In this document: one piece after another, positions 34,315-42,861 of the stretch
How positions within the stretch are numbered: position 1 is the stretch's first letter
Layout of the letters: the number at the start of each line of letters is the position of its first letter
From: Variovorax gossypii
Lineage (GTDB): Bacteria; Pseudomonadota; Gammaproteobacteria; Burkholderiales; Burkholderiaceae_C
Length of the DNA: 64,000 nt
Assembly (NCBI RefSeq): GCF_003965815.1
Contig: NZ_RXOE01000002.1
Location: 620,001 to 684,000 of the forward strand
Direction: 5' to 3'
Position numbers and translations under genes: made by a program
Notes under the pieces: model-generated
Seen by the model: only the letters and a program-made list of their open reading frames with translations
Told to the model about the DNA's origin: nothing
Database searches by the model: none

Positions 34315-35049
34315 GTGAACCCTCGCAACCCGACTTCCGCCGCCGGCGCGCGTCGCACGGGCGGGCAGGCTGGGCTGTGGCGCCGCTGGGGTGGCTGGGT
34401 CATCGGCCTGGGGCTTGCTGTCGCGCTCGTGGCGCTGGTGTGGCATCTGCTGAGCGACACCGCGAGCACGAGGCGCGTGGTGGCCGACGCGCCGATGCTG
34501 ATGCTGCCGCCCCCACCGCCGCCGCCCCCACCGCCCGAGCCCGAGAAGCTGCCCGAGCCCGAGCCGGAAAAGATCAAGCCGGTGGCCGAGCCCGAGCCCA
34601 AGCCCGTCGAGCCGCTGGAGCCGCCCAAGGACGACACGCCGCCCAGTCCCTCGAAGGACCTCGGCGACCCCGTGACCATGGACAGCGCCGCGCAGGCCGG
34701 CAACGACGCCTTCGGCATCCAGGCCGGCAGCGGCGGCGGCATGAGCGGCACCGGCGCGGGCGGCGGCCTCGGCAGCGGCTCGTATGCGCGCTATGTGTCG
34801 AGCCTGCTGCAGCAGGCGCTGTCGCGCGATGCGCGCACGCGCCAACTGGTGTTCGACGACATCCAGATCGACCTGTGGCTCGGCGCCGACGGCTCGACCA
34901 CGCGGGCGCAGCTGGTGCGCGGCACCGGCACGCCCGACATCGACGAGGCGGTTCTCGCGCTGATCCGCGGCCTGGACCGCGTCGACGAGAAGCCGCCCGC
35001 GTCGCTGCGATTCCCGATGCGCGTGTCCATGAGAGGGCGCCGGCCATGA
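34315..35049 (+). CDS. tonB: TonB-like energy transducer
   Basis: A 244-residue TonB protein beginning at a GTG. One membrane helix (about 27-47) is followed by an extreme Pro/Glu/Lys-rich arm (ten consecutive prolines, then PEPEK repeats, about 62-115), a Gly-rich stretch, and a TonB C-terminal domain (about 155-240: YARYVSSLLQQALSR ... PDIDEAVLALIRGL). It should reach an outer-membrane receptor; none is encoded in this window, the next gene being a porin. The ATG of the porin gene overlaps its stop (ATGA). Confidence 0.85.
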   Translation: MNPRNPTSAAGARRTGGQAGLWRRWGGWVIGLGLAVALVALVWHLLSDTASTRRVVADAPMLMLPPPPPPPPPPEPEKLPEPEPEKIKPVAEPEPKPVEPLEPPKDDTPPSPSKDLGDPVTMDSAAQAGNDAFGIQAGSGGGMSGTGAGGGLGSGSYARYVSSLLQQALSRDARTRQLVFDDIQIDLWLGADGSTTRAQLVRGTGTPDIDEAVLALIRGLDRVDEKPPASLRFPMRVSMRGRRP

Positions 35050-36881
35050 GCGCCCCGACGAGCGCCCCGACTCCTGTCCCATTCAATCCTGCGAACAAAG
35101 CGATGAACCAACTTCAACGACACATCCCGATCCTGCGCCGGTGCGCGCTCGCGGCGGCCGTGGCCTCCGCGTTCGCCCTGTCGGCAGGCCATGCCTCGGC
35201 ACAGGCCGCGGCAGCCGCACCTTCCGAGACCGCCATGGTCAAGCTGATCCGTGGCCTGATCCAGAGCGGCACGCTCGCCAAGGACGTGGGCGAGGCCCTG
35301 CTCGCGCAGGCCCAGACCGAGGCCCTGGCCGCGCAGCAGGCGCAGCAGCGCCTGGCGGCGGCCTCCACCGCCGCGTCGGCCAGCGTGGCCGGCGGCGTGC
35401 GGCTCGAGGCGGGCGACGTGCGCGTGCCCTATATCTCGCAGACCGTGCGCGACCAGATTCGCGACGAGGTCAAGGCGCAGGTCATGGCACAGGCGAAGGA
35501 CGAAGGCTGGGCCGCGCCCAACGAAACGCCCGAGTGGAGCAAGCGCATCCGCGTGGAAGGCGACGTGCGCGTGCGCAACGAGTCGCGCGGCTACGCGGGC
35601 AACAACAGCAACATCGAGACCAACTGGAGCGAGTTCAACAAGGGCGCGGGCTACGACATCAACCAGAACACCAACCTCGCGCTGCCGCCGCTGCTGAACA
35701 CCCGCCAGGACCGCCGCAACCTGTTCCGCGCCCGCGCGCGGCTGGGCGTGTTCGCCGACCTCAGCGAGAACACCAAGGCCGGCGTGCGCTTGGCTTCGGG
35801 CAGCGACGAGAGCCCGGTCTCGACCACCCAGACGCTGGGCGGCGGCCTCGGCAAGAAGAGCGTGTGGCTCGACCAGATGTGGATCTCGCACAAGCCGGTG
35901 GACTGGCTCACGGTGACGGCGGGCCGCTTCGGCAACCCGTTCATGTCGACCGACATACTGTTCTCGAACGACCTGAACTTCGACGGCATCGCCGCGCAGT
36001 TCGAGAAGAAGCTGGCCTCCAACCGCGACCTGACGCTCTTCGGCACGCTGGGCCTGATTCCGCTCGAGTACAACTCCGACAACTCGCCCAGCCGCAGCCA
36101 GAACAAGATGAAGAGCGAGAACAAGTGGCTGCTCGGCGCGCAGGCCGGCGCCGAGTGGAAGATCGACGAGGACAACCGCCTGCGCGGCGCATTGGCCTAC
36201 TACAACTTCCGCAACATCACGGGCCAGATCTCGCAGCCCTGCGCGCTGTACTCGGGCGACGACGGCTGCAGCACCGACTGGTCGCGTCCGGCCTTCATGC
36301 AGAAGGGCAACACGCTCATGCTGCTGCGCGACATCAAGCTCGACCCGCTCAACCCGGCCGGCACGCCGCAGCCGCAGTACGTGGGTCTGGCCTCGAAGTT
36401 CCGCCTGATCGACCTGAACCTGCGCTGGGACACCAAGGTGGCGGGCAACAACCTGCGGCTGGACGCCAACTACGTGCGCAACACCGCCTACAGCGCCACC
36501 GACATCTGGAACCGCGCCGGCGTGCGCAGCATGATCGTCAACAACTTCGGCGCCACCGGCGGCACCACCAAGGCCGACTTCAAGAGCGGCGGCAACGCCT
36601 ACATGCTGCAGGCCACCTACGGCAAGCCGGCGCCGGCCAACCGCGGCGACTGGAACGTGCTGGCGGGCTACAAGCGCATCGAGCCCGACGCCATGCCCGA
36701 CGGCTACAACGACTCGACCTTCCACGGCGGCGGCACCAACGCGCGCGGCTACTTCCTGGGCGGCTCGTATGCGATCGACAAGAACATGTGGTTCACCGGC
36801 CGCTGGATCTCGACCAAGGAGGTCTACGGGCCGCCGCAGTCGATCGACACGCTGCAGCTCGAATTCAATGCGCGCTTCTGA
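35046..36881 (+). CDS. Outer-membrane porin (Porin_5 / putative porin family)
   Basis: A 611-residue beta-barrel protein. The N-terminus has a long basic n-region and a signal peptide cut near HASAQA, then a helical trimerisation-like segment (GLIQSGTLAKDVGEALLAQAQ), then about 450 residues of alternating strands ending in the aromatic LEFNARF. It matches the 'putative porin' family. The ATG at 35046 overlaps the TonB stop and has GAGAGGG before it, but ATG 35103 gives a more normal signal peptide. Substrate unknown; a phosphate- or organophosphate-permeable channel is a guess from context. Confidence 0.82.
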   Translation: MSAPTSAPTPVPFNPANKAMNQLQRHIPILRRCALAAAVASAFALSAGHASAQAAAAAPSETAMVKLIRGLIQSGTLAKDVGEALLAQAQTEALAAQQAQQRLAAASTAASASVAGGVRLEAGDVRVPYISQTVRDQIRDEVKAQVMAQAKDEGWAAPNETPEWSKRIRVEGDVRVRNESRGYAGNNSNIETNWSEFNKGAGYDINQNTNLALPPLLNTRQDRRNLFRARARLGVFADLSENTKAGVRLASGSDESPVSTTQTLGGGLGKKSVWLDQMWISHKPVDWLTVTAGRFGNPFMSTDILFSNDLNFDGIAAQFEKKLASNRDLTLFGTLGLIPLEYNSDNSPSRSQNKMKSENKWLLGAQAGAEWKIDEDNRLRGALAYYNFRNITGQISQPCALYSGDDGCSTDWSRPAFMQKGNTLMLLRDIKLDPLNPAGTPQPQYVGLASKFRLIDLNLRWDTKVAGNNLRLDANYVRNTAYSATDIWNRAGVRSMIVNNFGATGGTTKADFKSGGNAYMLQATYGKPAPANRGDWNVLAGYKRIEPDAMPDGYNDSTFHGGGTNARGYFLGGSYAIDKNMWFTGRWISTKEVYGPPQSIDTLQLEFNARF

Positions 36882-36922
36882 TGCGCGTGCCTGACCGGAA
36901 GAACGAAGAGAAGGAGCACGCC

Positions 36923-37660
36923 GTGTCCAGAAAAATCTTCCCGGCGCTGCTGCTGGCCTCGCTGGCCGCCATGGCCGGAACCACCCACGCGCAGCAGCCA
37001 CCGGGCGGCCAGACCATGGAGGAGCGGCTGCGCGCGCAGCTGCGCGCGACCACCACGCAGCTGCAGCAGGTGCAGAACGAGCTGGCCGCGCTGAAGGCCG
37101 GGCAGCAGCCGGCGATGGCGCAAGCCGCGCCCGCGAAGCCCGAGCTCGACGTGCTGAAGAAGGAGCTCTCGCAGACCCAGGCGCAGCTCGCCGCCGAGCG
37201 CCAGGCACGCGAGGCAGCCAGCGCCGGCAGCCAGCAGTTGCGCCAGCAGGCGCAGGCGGCATCCGACAAGGCCACCGCGCAGGTCGCGCAATACCGCAAC
37301 GCCTACGACGAGCTGCTGAAGATGGCGCGCACCTCGGAAGCCGAGCGCCAGCGGCTTGCGACCGAAGCCGCCACGCACCGTACCGCGATCACGCAGTGCG
37401 AGGCCAAGAACGCGCAGCTCTACGCGGTGGGGCAGGAGATCCTGGGCGCCTACGAGACGATGGACGTGGGCACCGTGCTCGCCTCGCGCCAGCCCTTCGC
37501 GGCGCAGAGCCGCGTCAAGTACGAGCAGATCGCGCAGCAGTACGGCGACAGGCTGTACGAGAGCAAGTTCGACGTGCGCGCCGTCGCGGCACCTGCACCC
37601 GCACCCGCTGCTGCCGCCGCCAGCGCACCGGCGGCCGGGGATAAGGAGCGCAGGCAATGA
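36923..37660 (+). CDS. Periplasmic coiled-coil protein
   Basis: A 245-residue protein starting at GTG 36923, which has AAGGAG seven bases upstream; an ATG at 36881 that overlaps the porin stop would add a polar leader. A signal peptide ends near GTTHAQQ, and about residues 30-170 form a long Gln/Glu/Ala-rich coiled coil (TQLQQVQNELAALKAG ... QVAQYRNAYDELLKMA), followed by a tail with alternating Ala and Pro. Such proteins may scaffold periplasmic complexes or follow a substrate in export. The stop overlaps the next gene (ATGA), so both are made together. Confidence 0.75.
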   Translation: MSRKIFPALLLASLAAMAGTTHAQQPPGGQTMEERLRAQLRATTTQLQQVQNELAALKAGQQPAMAQAAPAKPELDVLKKELSQTQAQLAAERQAREAASAGSQQLRQQAQAASDKATAQVAQYRNAYDELLKMARTSEAERQRLATEAATHRTAITQCEAKNAQLYAVGQEILGAYETMDVGTVLASRQPFAAQSRVKYEQIAQQYGDRLYESKFDVRAVAAPAPAPAAAAASAPAAGDKERRQ

Positions 37661-38571
37661 GGAGGCGCCTCAAGTCGTCGTCGGCCGCGCTGGTGCTGCT
37701 GGCTTCCTCGGTCGGCATCGCGGGCGCGCAGGCCCCCGTGCCCGCCCCCGTCGTGGCACGCCTTGGAGAAATCACCGTGGGTCAGGACGAAGTCGAGAAG
37801 CTGCTGCAGGCCCTGCCCGAGGGCGAGCGCGCCGCCGTCAGGGCCGACCGTGCGACGCTCGACGGTTGGCTGCGCGACCGCCTGCTGGGCGAGGCGGTGC
37901 TGCGCGACGCCCGCGCCAAGGGCTGGAGCGAGCGGCCCGAGGTCAAGGCGCAGGTCGATGCCGCCGCGCGCGAGATCGCCGCGCGCATCGTGAGCACGAG
38001 CTACCTGGAGTCGGTGAGCCGGGTGCCGGCGGACTATCCGCCGGACGCCGACATGCAGGCCGCCTACGAACAGGGCAAGGCCAACTTCAACCTGCCCGCC
38101 GCATACCGCGTGGCGCAGATATTCCTGGCCACGCCCGACCGCGACGTGGCCGCCATCGCCAGGGTGCGCGGCGAGGCCGGCAGGCTGGCCCGCCAGGCGC
38201 GCACCGGCGACTTCGCGGCCGTCGCGCGCGCCAGCTCGCAGGACAGGCGCAGCGCGGAGCGCGGGGGCGAAGTCGACACGCTGCCGCTCGCGCGCATCGT
38301 GCCGGAGCTGCGCGACACCGTCGCACGGCTGAAGCCCGGGCAGGTCAGCGATCCGGTACAGGCCGAGGCGGGCTTTCACGTCGTGAAGCTGCTCGAAGTG
38401 CGGCCCGGGCGCAGCGCCACCTTCGAGGAGATGAAGCCCAGGCTGCGCACCGCGTTGCGCCAGCAGCGGCAGCAGCAGCTCCTGCAGGCCTACCTCGCGC
38501 AGATCGCGCCGGGCACGACGCTGAGCATCGACGGTGCCGCGCTCGAAGCGGCGCTGAAGAAGACCAACTGA
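37657..38571 (+). CDS. PpiC/SurA-type peptidyl-prolyl isomerase
   Basis: A 304-residue periplasmic chaperone. The signal peptide ends near AGAQAP; a SurA-like N-domain follows and a parvulin domain lies at about residues 145-255 (AYRVAQIFLATP, then AGFHVVKLLE). It would help fold exported proteins; position between the Ton motor and T2SS genes suggests a role for the TPS or T2SS cargo. Its ATG overlaps the preceding stop (ATGA). Confidence 0.88.
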   Translation: MRRRLKSSSAALVLLASSVGIAGAQAPVPAPVVARLGEITVGQDEVEKLLQALPEGERAAVRADRATLDGWLRDRLLGEAVLRDARAKGWSERPEVKAQVDAAAREIAARIVSTSYLESVSRVPADYPPDADMQAAYEQGKANFNLPAAYRVAQIFLATPDRDVAAIARVRGEAGRLARQARTGDFAAVARASSQDRRSAERGGEVDTLPLARIVPELRDTVARLKPGQVSDPVQAEAGFHVVKLLEVRPGRSATFEEMKPRLRTALRQQRQQQLLQAYLAQIAPGTTLSIDGAALEAALKKTN

Positions 38572-38627
38572 GCGCCTGCGTGCGCCCGAACGAATCCATT
38601 CACCACAAGAGCAAGCAGGGGTCACCC

Positions 38628-39164
38628 ATGAACCAAACAGCGAACAACAACAACGAAACCGCGGACAGTGCGATGGCACCGGGCGCCGATCTGCTGGACG
38701 CCGTCACGCCCGAACAGGTGTCGGACGCCATCAAGGCGGCCGGCGGCGCCGTGACCGCCATCGAGCAGGACGGCGTAGTGCGCCTTCACAGCGCGAGCCA
38801 CGGCATCGGGTTCCAGGTGCTGTGGGGCAACCCCGTCACCACCACCCAGTACACCGACTTCACCCTGAGCTGCCCGCTGCACGTGCAGGGCGGCACCCTG
38901 CCCGATGCCGTGCTGGCCTCGTGGCATCGCACCAAGCGCTTCGCGCGCGTGGCCCAGCACGGCGACTTCGTCGTGCTCGAGATGGACGTGGTGGTCGCGG
39001 GCGGCGTGAGCCCGGCATACCTCGTGTTCGCCGTGCGGCTGTGGATGCAGATGATGGGCGAGTTCTTCCTGCACCTGCGCAACTACGGCCCCGCCGGGGC
39101 GGCGCGCGGCGATGCGGCGAATGCCGCCGCCACCGCAGGCGCGCAGGATCCGGCGGCCGCCTGA
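38628..39164 (+). CDS. YbjN-domain protein
   Basis: A 178-residue protein with a YbjN/type III chaperone-like core (about 25-150: LLDAVTPEQVSDAIKAAGG, then FARVAQHGDFVVLEMDVVV) and Asn- and Ala-rich ends. No signal peptide is present, so it is cytoplasmic. YbjN relatives affect surface structures and may act as chaperones. It lies after the PpiC gene with a 56-bp gap and before a small basic protein gene. Confidence 0.75.
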   Translation: MNQTANNNNETADSAMAPGADLLDAVTPEQVSDAIKAAGGAVTAIEQDGVVRLHSASHGIGFQVLWGNPVTTTQYTDFTLSCPLHVQGGTLPDAVLASWHRTKRFARVAQHGDFVVLEMDVVVAGGVSPAYLVFAVRLWMQMMGEFFLHLRNYGPAGAARGDAANAAATAGAQDPAAA

Positions 39165-39166
39165 GC

Positions 39167-39460
39167 ATGGCCGGCACGCAGCAGCGGCAACAGCAGCGAA
39201 GCGGCGCGATGTCGGCAGGCACCACGCGGAACCCGCCGTCCGACCTGCACGATTCGCCGACGGCCCGCGCCATCCGCGCGACGGCCCGCCAGGCGCAACG
39301 CACGCACCGTGCCGAGACCGTGCGCGTGCGCCAGCGCGCGGCGCTGCTCGCGCTGCTGGCGAAGACCATGGCCGAGCTGCATATCTCGATGGCCGAGCTC
39401 AATGCCGCGCGCCGCGCGCTGTCGCGCTGGAAATCGCCGCAGGAGCCCGACGACTCCTGA
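39167..39460 (+). CDS. Small basic helical hypothetical protein
   Basis: A 97-residue, Arg- and Gln-rich protein (start MAGTQQRQQQRSG) with a predicted helix through HRAETVRVRQRAALLALLAK. No signal or membrane span. It begins two bases after the YbjN gene stop. I do not recognise it. A start at the internal Met (MSAG) is possible. Confidence 0.5.
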   Translation: MAGTQQRQQQRSGAMSAGTTRNPPSDLHDSPTARAIRATARQAQRTHRAETVRVRQRAALLALLAKTMAELHISMAELNAARRALSRWKSPQEPDDS

Positions 39461-39576
39461 GCGGGGAGCCTGCCGCGGCGAGCGAACTCCCGAGAATTTT
39501 CAATCGGACTGACACGCACCGCTGCCACGATGAACGGGTTCACCGCCTTCGATGTTTCCTGTTCCTGGAGTGAAAG

Positions 39577-40026
39577 ATGGCCGCACGTTCAACCCCTTGT
39601 CGCGCAGGTCGTCGATCCCTGGTGCGGCGCGGCTTCACTCTCATCGAACTGATGGTGGTGCTCGTCATCATCGGCGTGCTCGCCGCGCTCATCGTGCCCA
39701 GCCTGATGGACCGCCCCGACCAGGCACGCGCCACCGCGGCCCGGCAGGACGTGGCCGCGATCATGCAGGCGCTGAAGCTCTACCGCCTCGACAACGGCGC
39801 CTACCCGAGTTCCACGCAAGGCCTGCGCGCGCTGGTCGAGAAGCCCGCCACCGGCAAGGTGCCCGCCAACTGGCGCACCTACCTCGAGCGCCTGCCGGCC
39901 GACCCGTGGGGCAACCCCTACCAGTACCTCAACCCCGGAACCAACGGCGAGATCGACGTGTTCTCCATGGGCGCCGACGGCGAGCCCGGTGGAGAGAAGG
40001 CCAATGCCGACATAGGCTCCTGGTAG
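39577..40026 (+). CDS. gspG: Type II secretion major pseudopilin GspG
   Basis: A 149-residue pseudopilin. The prepilin peptidase site is RRG|FTLIELMVV after residue 19, with Glu at the +5 position, followed by the long N-terminal helix; the C-terminal part (SSTQGLRALVEKP, PWGNPYQYLNPG, DVFSMGADG) is typical of GspG with its Ca site. It forms the periplasmic pseudopilus that pushes cargo through the secretin. It opens the T2SS operon; a GGAG site precedes the ATG. Confidence 0.94.
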   Translation: MAARSTPCRAGRRSLVRRGFTLIELMVVLVIIGVLAALIVPSLMDRPDQARATAARQDVAAIMQALKLYRLDNGAYPSSTQGLRALVEKPATGKVPANWRTYLERLPADPWGNPYQYLNPGTNGEIDVFSMGADGEPGGEKANADIGSW

Positions 40027-40047
40027 AGCCGGGTGGCTGGCGTGGCG

Positions 40048-41052
40048 ATGGGCATCGGAGCAGGCAACGGCCGCCGGGCGCGGCAGCGCGGCATGGCGGT
40101 GGTCAGCGCGCTGCTGATCGTCGCGGTGATCGCGCTGCTGGCCGCGAGCCTGCTGGGGCGGCAGTCGTCGTTCATCCGGACCACGCAGGGAGACCAGCTG
40201 CGCGTGCAGGCGCGCTGGCTGCTGCGAGGGGAAATCGGCGAGGCCCAGCGCGTGCTGCGCGCGGATGCGCTGCGCGAGCCCACCACGCGGCTCGACGGGT
40301 TGTGGACACAGCCGTTCTCGCGCGCCGCCTCGGGCCAGGTGGCCGGCGACGGCGGACGCCTCGTCAGCGAAATCGCCGACGAACAGGGCAAGTTCAACCT
40401 GCGCAATCTCGTCGACCAGTCGGGCGTGGACCCCGACGAGGCGGAGGTGTTCGCCAGGCTCTGCGCCACTGTAGGCGTGCCGCGGGCGCAGGCCGGCGCC
40501 ATCATGCGGCGCGTGATCGTCAGCCTGGGCGATGCGCAGCAGCCGGGGACAGGCGCCGTATCCGACGAAGTCCGCGCGCGCGCCAGGCGGCTGGCCGAGA
40601 GCCTGGGCCTGCCGCAGGAGCTGCCGCGCAACGCGCAGGCGCCCCGCCTGCGCGCGCTGGAAGACCTGTTGGCCGTACCGGGCGTCGACGCGGCCACGGT
40701 CGCGAAGCTCGTACCCTTCGTGACCGTGCTGCCCGAGCGCACCTGGATCAACGCGAACACCGCGCGCGCCGAACTCGTGGCCGCCGGCGTGCCCGGGCTC
40801 TCGCTCGACCGCGCGCGGGCGCTGCTCTCCACGCGCGACCACGGTCAGTGGTTCGTCAACAACGGCGACTTCGCCAATCGACTGAAGATGCCCGGACTCG
40901 ATTCGGCCAACGTGCGAATGGGCGTCACCAGCAACTGGTTTCGCGTGGCGAGCGTGCTGGACACCGCGCGCACGCAGTTCGTGCAGGTGGCGCTGCTGCA
41001 TGACGACAAGGCTGCAATGCCGCGCGTGGTCTGGCTGAGGGAGGGCGTGTGA
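40048..41052 (+). CDS. gspK: Type II secretion minor pseudopilin GspK
   Basis: A 334-residue pseudopilin with a prepilin site RQRG|MAVVSALLI; position +5 is Ser, not Glu, which is normal for GspK, the tip subunit. The alpha domain is seen in ISEIADEQGKFNLRNLVDQ-type sequence (SEIADEQGKFNLRN) and a helix-hairpin-helix-like stretch WINANTARAE. I chose ATG 40048; in-frame GTGs at 40033 and 40042 are alternatives. Its stop overlaps the GspL GTG. Confidence 0.9.
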   Translation: MGIGAGNGRRARQRGMAVVSALLIVAVIALLAASLLGRQSSFIRTTQGDQLRVQARWLLRGEIGEAQRVLRADALREPTTRLDGLWTQPFSRAASGQVAGDGGRLVSEIADEQGKFNLRNLVDQSGVDPDEAEVFARLCATVGVPRAQAGAIMRRVIVSLGDAQQPGTGAVSDEVRARARRLAESLGLPQELPRNAQAPRLRALEDLLAVPGVDAATVAKLVPFVTVLPERTWINANTARAELVAAGVPGLSLDRARALLSTRDHGQWFVNNGDFANRLKMPGLDSANVRMGVTSNWFRVASVLDTARTQFVQVALLHDDKAAMPRVVWLREGV

Positions 41053-42233
41053 AGGCCGAGGTGCTGCGCATTCAGCTGCCTCCGTGGCCGGGCGGCGAGG
41101 GCGAGGCTTCGCAGGCCGAAGTGCGCTGCGGCTGGCGCGAGCCCGGCGGTGGCTGGCATGACGGCGGCGCGCGCATGCTCGATGCCGTGGCCCGCGACTT
41201 CCAGCCGAAGCGACTGGAGGTGTGCCTGCATCCCGCCGATGCGCCGATCGCCGCCTTCGCCTTGCCGCCGCTGTCCGGCAGGCGCCTGCACGCAGCCGTG
41301 CAGGGCGCCATCGAACCCTGTGCCTTGCAGCCGCTGGACGCATTGGTGACGGGCTTCGGTCCACGCGGTGCCGATGGCAGCGTGCCCGCCGCATGGACCG
41401 GGCGTGCCGTGATGAATGGCTGGATGGGCGTGCTGCGCCGGCACGGCCTCCCGGTGCGCGAGCTGCGGCTGCCCGTCGCCTTCCTGCCGAACCCCGGGCA
41501 GGGGTGGACCGCATGCCTGATCGATGGATGGATCGCCGTTCGCACCGGCCCCGATCAGGGCTTCATGCAATGGCTGCCCGAAGGCGTCGATCCCACGGCG
41601 GGCCTCGTGGCGCATGCGGGTGGCGAGGCCGTTCTTCCGGCCGTGCAGTGGGCCGGCAACGACGATGCCCTGGCCCGCTGGTCGGGCGAGGGCTGGAACT
41701 GGTCGCTGCAGGCGGACGACCTGGCCGATGGCCATGCAGGCGCCGGCCTGGCATTGGCGAGGCCTGTTGCCGGCTGGGCCGTTCTCGCCATCGCGGTGTG
41801 GCTCACGGGGTTGAATGTCTATGCGGCCCGGCTCGCGACGCAGGGCCAGGCGCTGAAGCGGCAGATGGCCGCGCGGGTCAAGGCCGTGTTTCCCGAGGTG
41901 CCAGTGGTCGTCAATCCCTTGCAGCAGACGCGCCAGCAGCTGGAGGCGCGCGCGGCGGGCGCGCCGCAGGGGCCGGCCGCCAGCGACTACGCGGGGCTTT
42001 CGCGCGCGGCCGTGAGCCTGCTGGCGCAGACACCGCCGGGGCAGGTGCAGGGGGTGCACTACTCGGCGGGGGAACTGCGCGTCCAGTGGCGCGAAGGCGC
42101 CGCGCCCAACGCGCAGGCGAAGCAGGCCTTGCAGGCCCAGGCCAGGGAGCAGGGCCTTGCCGTCGCGGACGACGCGGGCGTGCTGCGGGTGACTGCCGCT
42201 CCTGCCTCCGAGCCCGGAAAGGACGCGCAGTGA
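41049..42233 (+). CDS. gspL: Type II secretion protein GspL
   Basis: A 394-residue inner-membrane assembly-platform protein with a cytoplasmic actin-like N-domain (to about 235), one membrane helix (about 238-258, AGWAVLAIAVWLTGLN) and a periplasmic ferredoxin-like C-domain. It binds the ATPase GspE. The GTG start overlaps the GspK stop (GTGA). The similarity is weak in sequence, as usual for GspL; the position between GspK and GspM supports it. Confidence 0.82.
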   Translation: MKAEVLRIQLPPWPGGEGEASQAEVRCGWREPGGGWHDGGARMLDAVARDFQPKRLEVCLHPADAPIAAFALPPLSGRRLHAAVQGAIEPCALQPLDALVTGFGPRGADGSVPAAWTGRAVMNGWMGVLRRHGLPVRELRLPVAFLPNPGQGWTACLIDGWIAVRTGPDQGFMQWLPEGVDPTAGLVAHAGGEAVLPAVQWAGNDDALARWSGEGWNWSLQADDLADGHAGAGLALARPVAGWAVLAIAVWLTGLNVYAARLATQGQALKRQMAARVKAVFPEVPVVVNPLQQTRQQLEARAAGAPQGPAASDYAGLSRAAVSLLAQTPPGQVQGVHYSAGELRVQWREGAAPNAQAKQALQAQAREQGLAVADDAGVLRVTAAPASEPGKDAQ

Positions 42234-42838
42234 TCTCCGCACGCCTTCGTCCGCTGGCCCGACGGCTGGAGCCGCTGCAGCGCGGAATGCAGGAAGGCGC
42301 CACGCGCTGGCGCGCGCTGCCGTCGCGCGACCGCCTCGCCATCGGCGCGGCTGCATTGCTGGTGGCGCTGGCTTTCCTATGGCTGGTGCTGACGAAGCCG
42401 GCGCTCGATGCCGTCGCCCGCTGGCAGCAGGAGCTGCCGAAGCTGCGCGCGCAGTCGGCCGAGCTCGACCGTCTGCTGGTGGGCGTGCCCGGTGCACGTG
42501 GCGGCAGTGCCGCAGGCCCGAGCGAATCGCCGCAGGCCGGTCTGGACCGCGCCGGCCTCCAGGGGCTCTACCGGCTGCAGGTCGTCGTATCCGACGCACC
42601 CGCGGCCGCTGGCAGCGCGTCGCCCGCGAAGGCATGGCGCATCGAATTCGACAAGCCCGTCGAGGCGGCGCTGGTCTTTCCATGGCTGACGGCGGTATCC
42701 GCGCGCAGCGACATCGAAATCATCGGCGCCGCGCTCGACAGGGCGGACGGCGCCGCCGCCGCGACAGGCAGCCCGCAAGGACTGGTGCGCGGCGTGGTGG
42801 ACCTGCAGTCCACGCAACACTACAAGGACGGCCCGTGA
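42230..42838 (+). CDS. gspM: Type II secretion protein GspM
   Basis: A 202-residue bitopic protein: cytoplasmic basic N-terminus, one membrane helix (about 36-55, LAIGAAALLVALAFLWLVL), and a periplasmic domain that pairs with GspL. Its GTG overlaps the GspL stop (GTGA). Call rests on topology and order more than on sequence. Confidence 0.8.
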   Translation: MISARLRPLARRLEPLQRGMQEGATRWRALPSRDRLAIGAAALLVALAFLWLVLTKPALDAVARWQQELPKLRAQSAELDRLLVGVPGARGGSAAGPSESPQAGLDRAGLQGLYRLQVVVSDAPAAAGSASPAKAWRIEFDKPVEAALVFPWLTAVSARSDIEIIGAALDRADGAAAATGSPQGLVRGVVDLQSTQHYKDGP

Positions 42839-42861
42839 CACGAGAGCGAAAGGGCGCAGCG

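Noticed and set aside
34500..34560. CCGCCC/CCCGAG repeats in the TonB gene
   Set aside because: They simply encode the Pro/Glu-rich arm of TonB, not a DNA repeat element.
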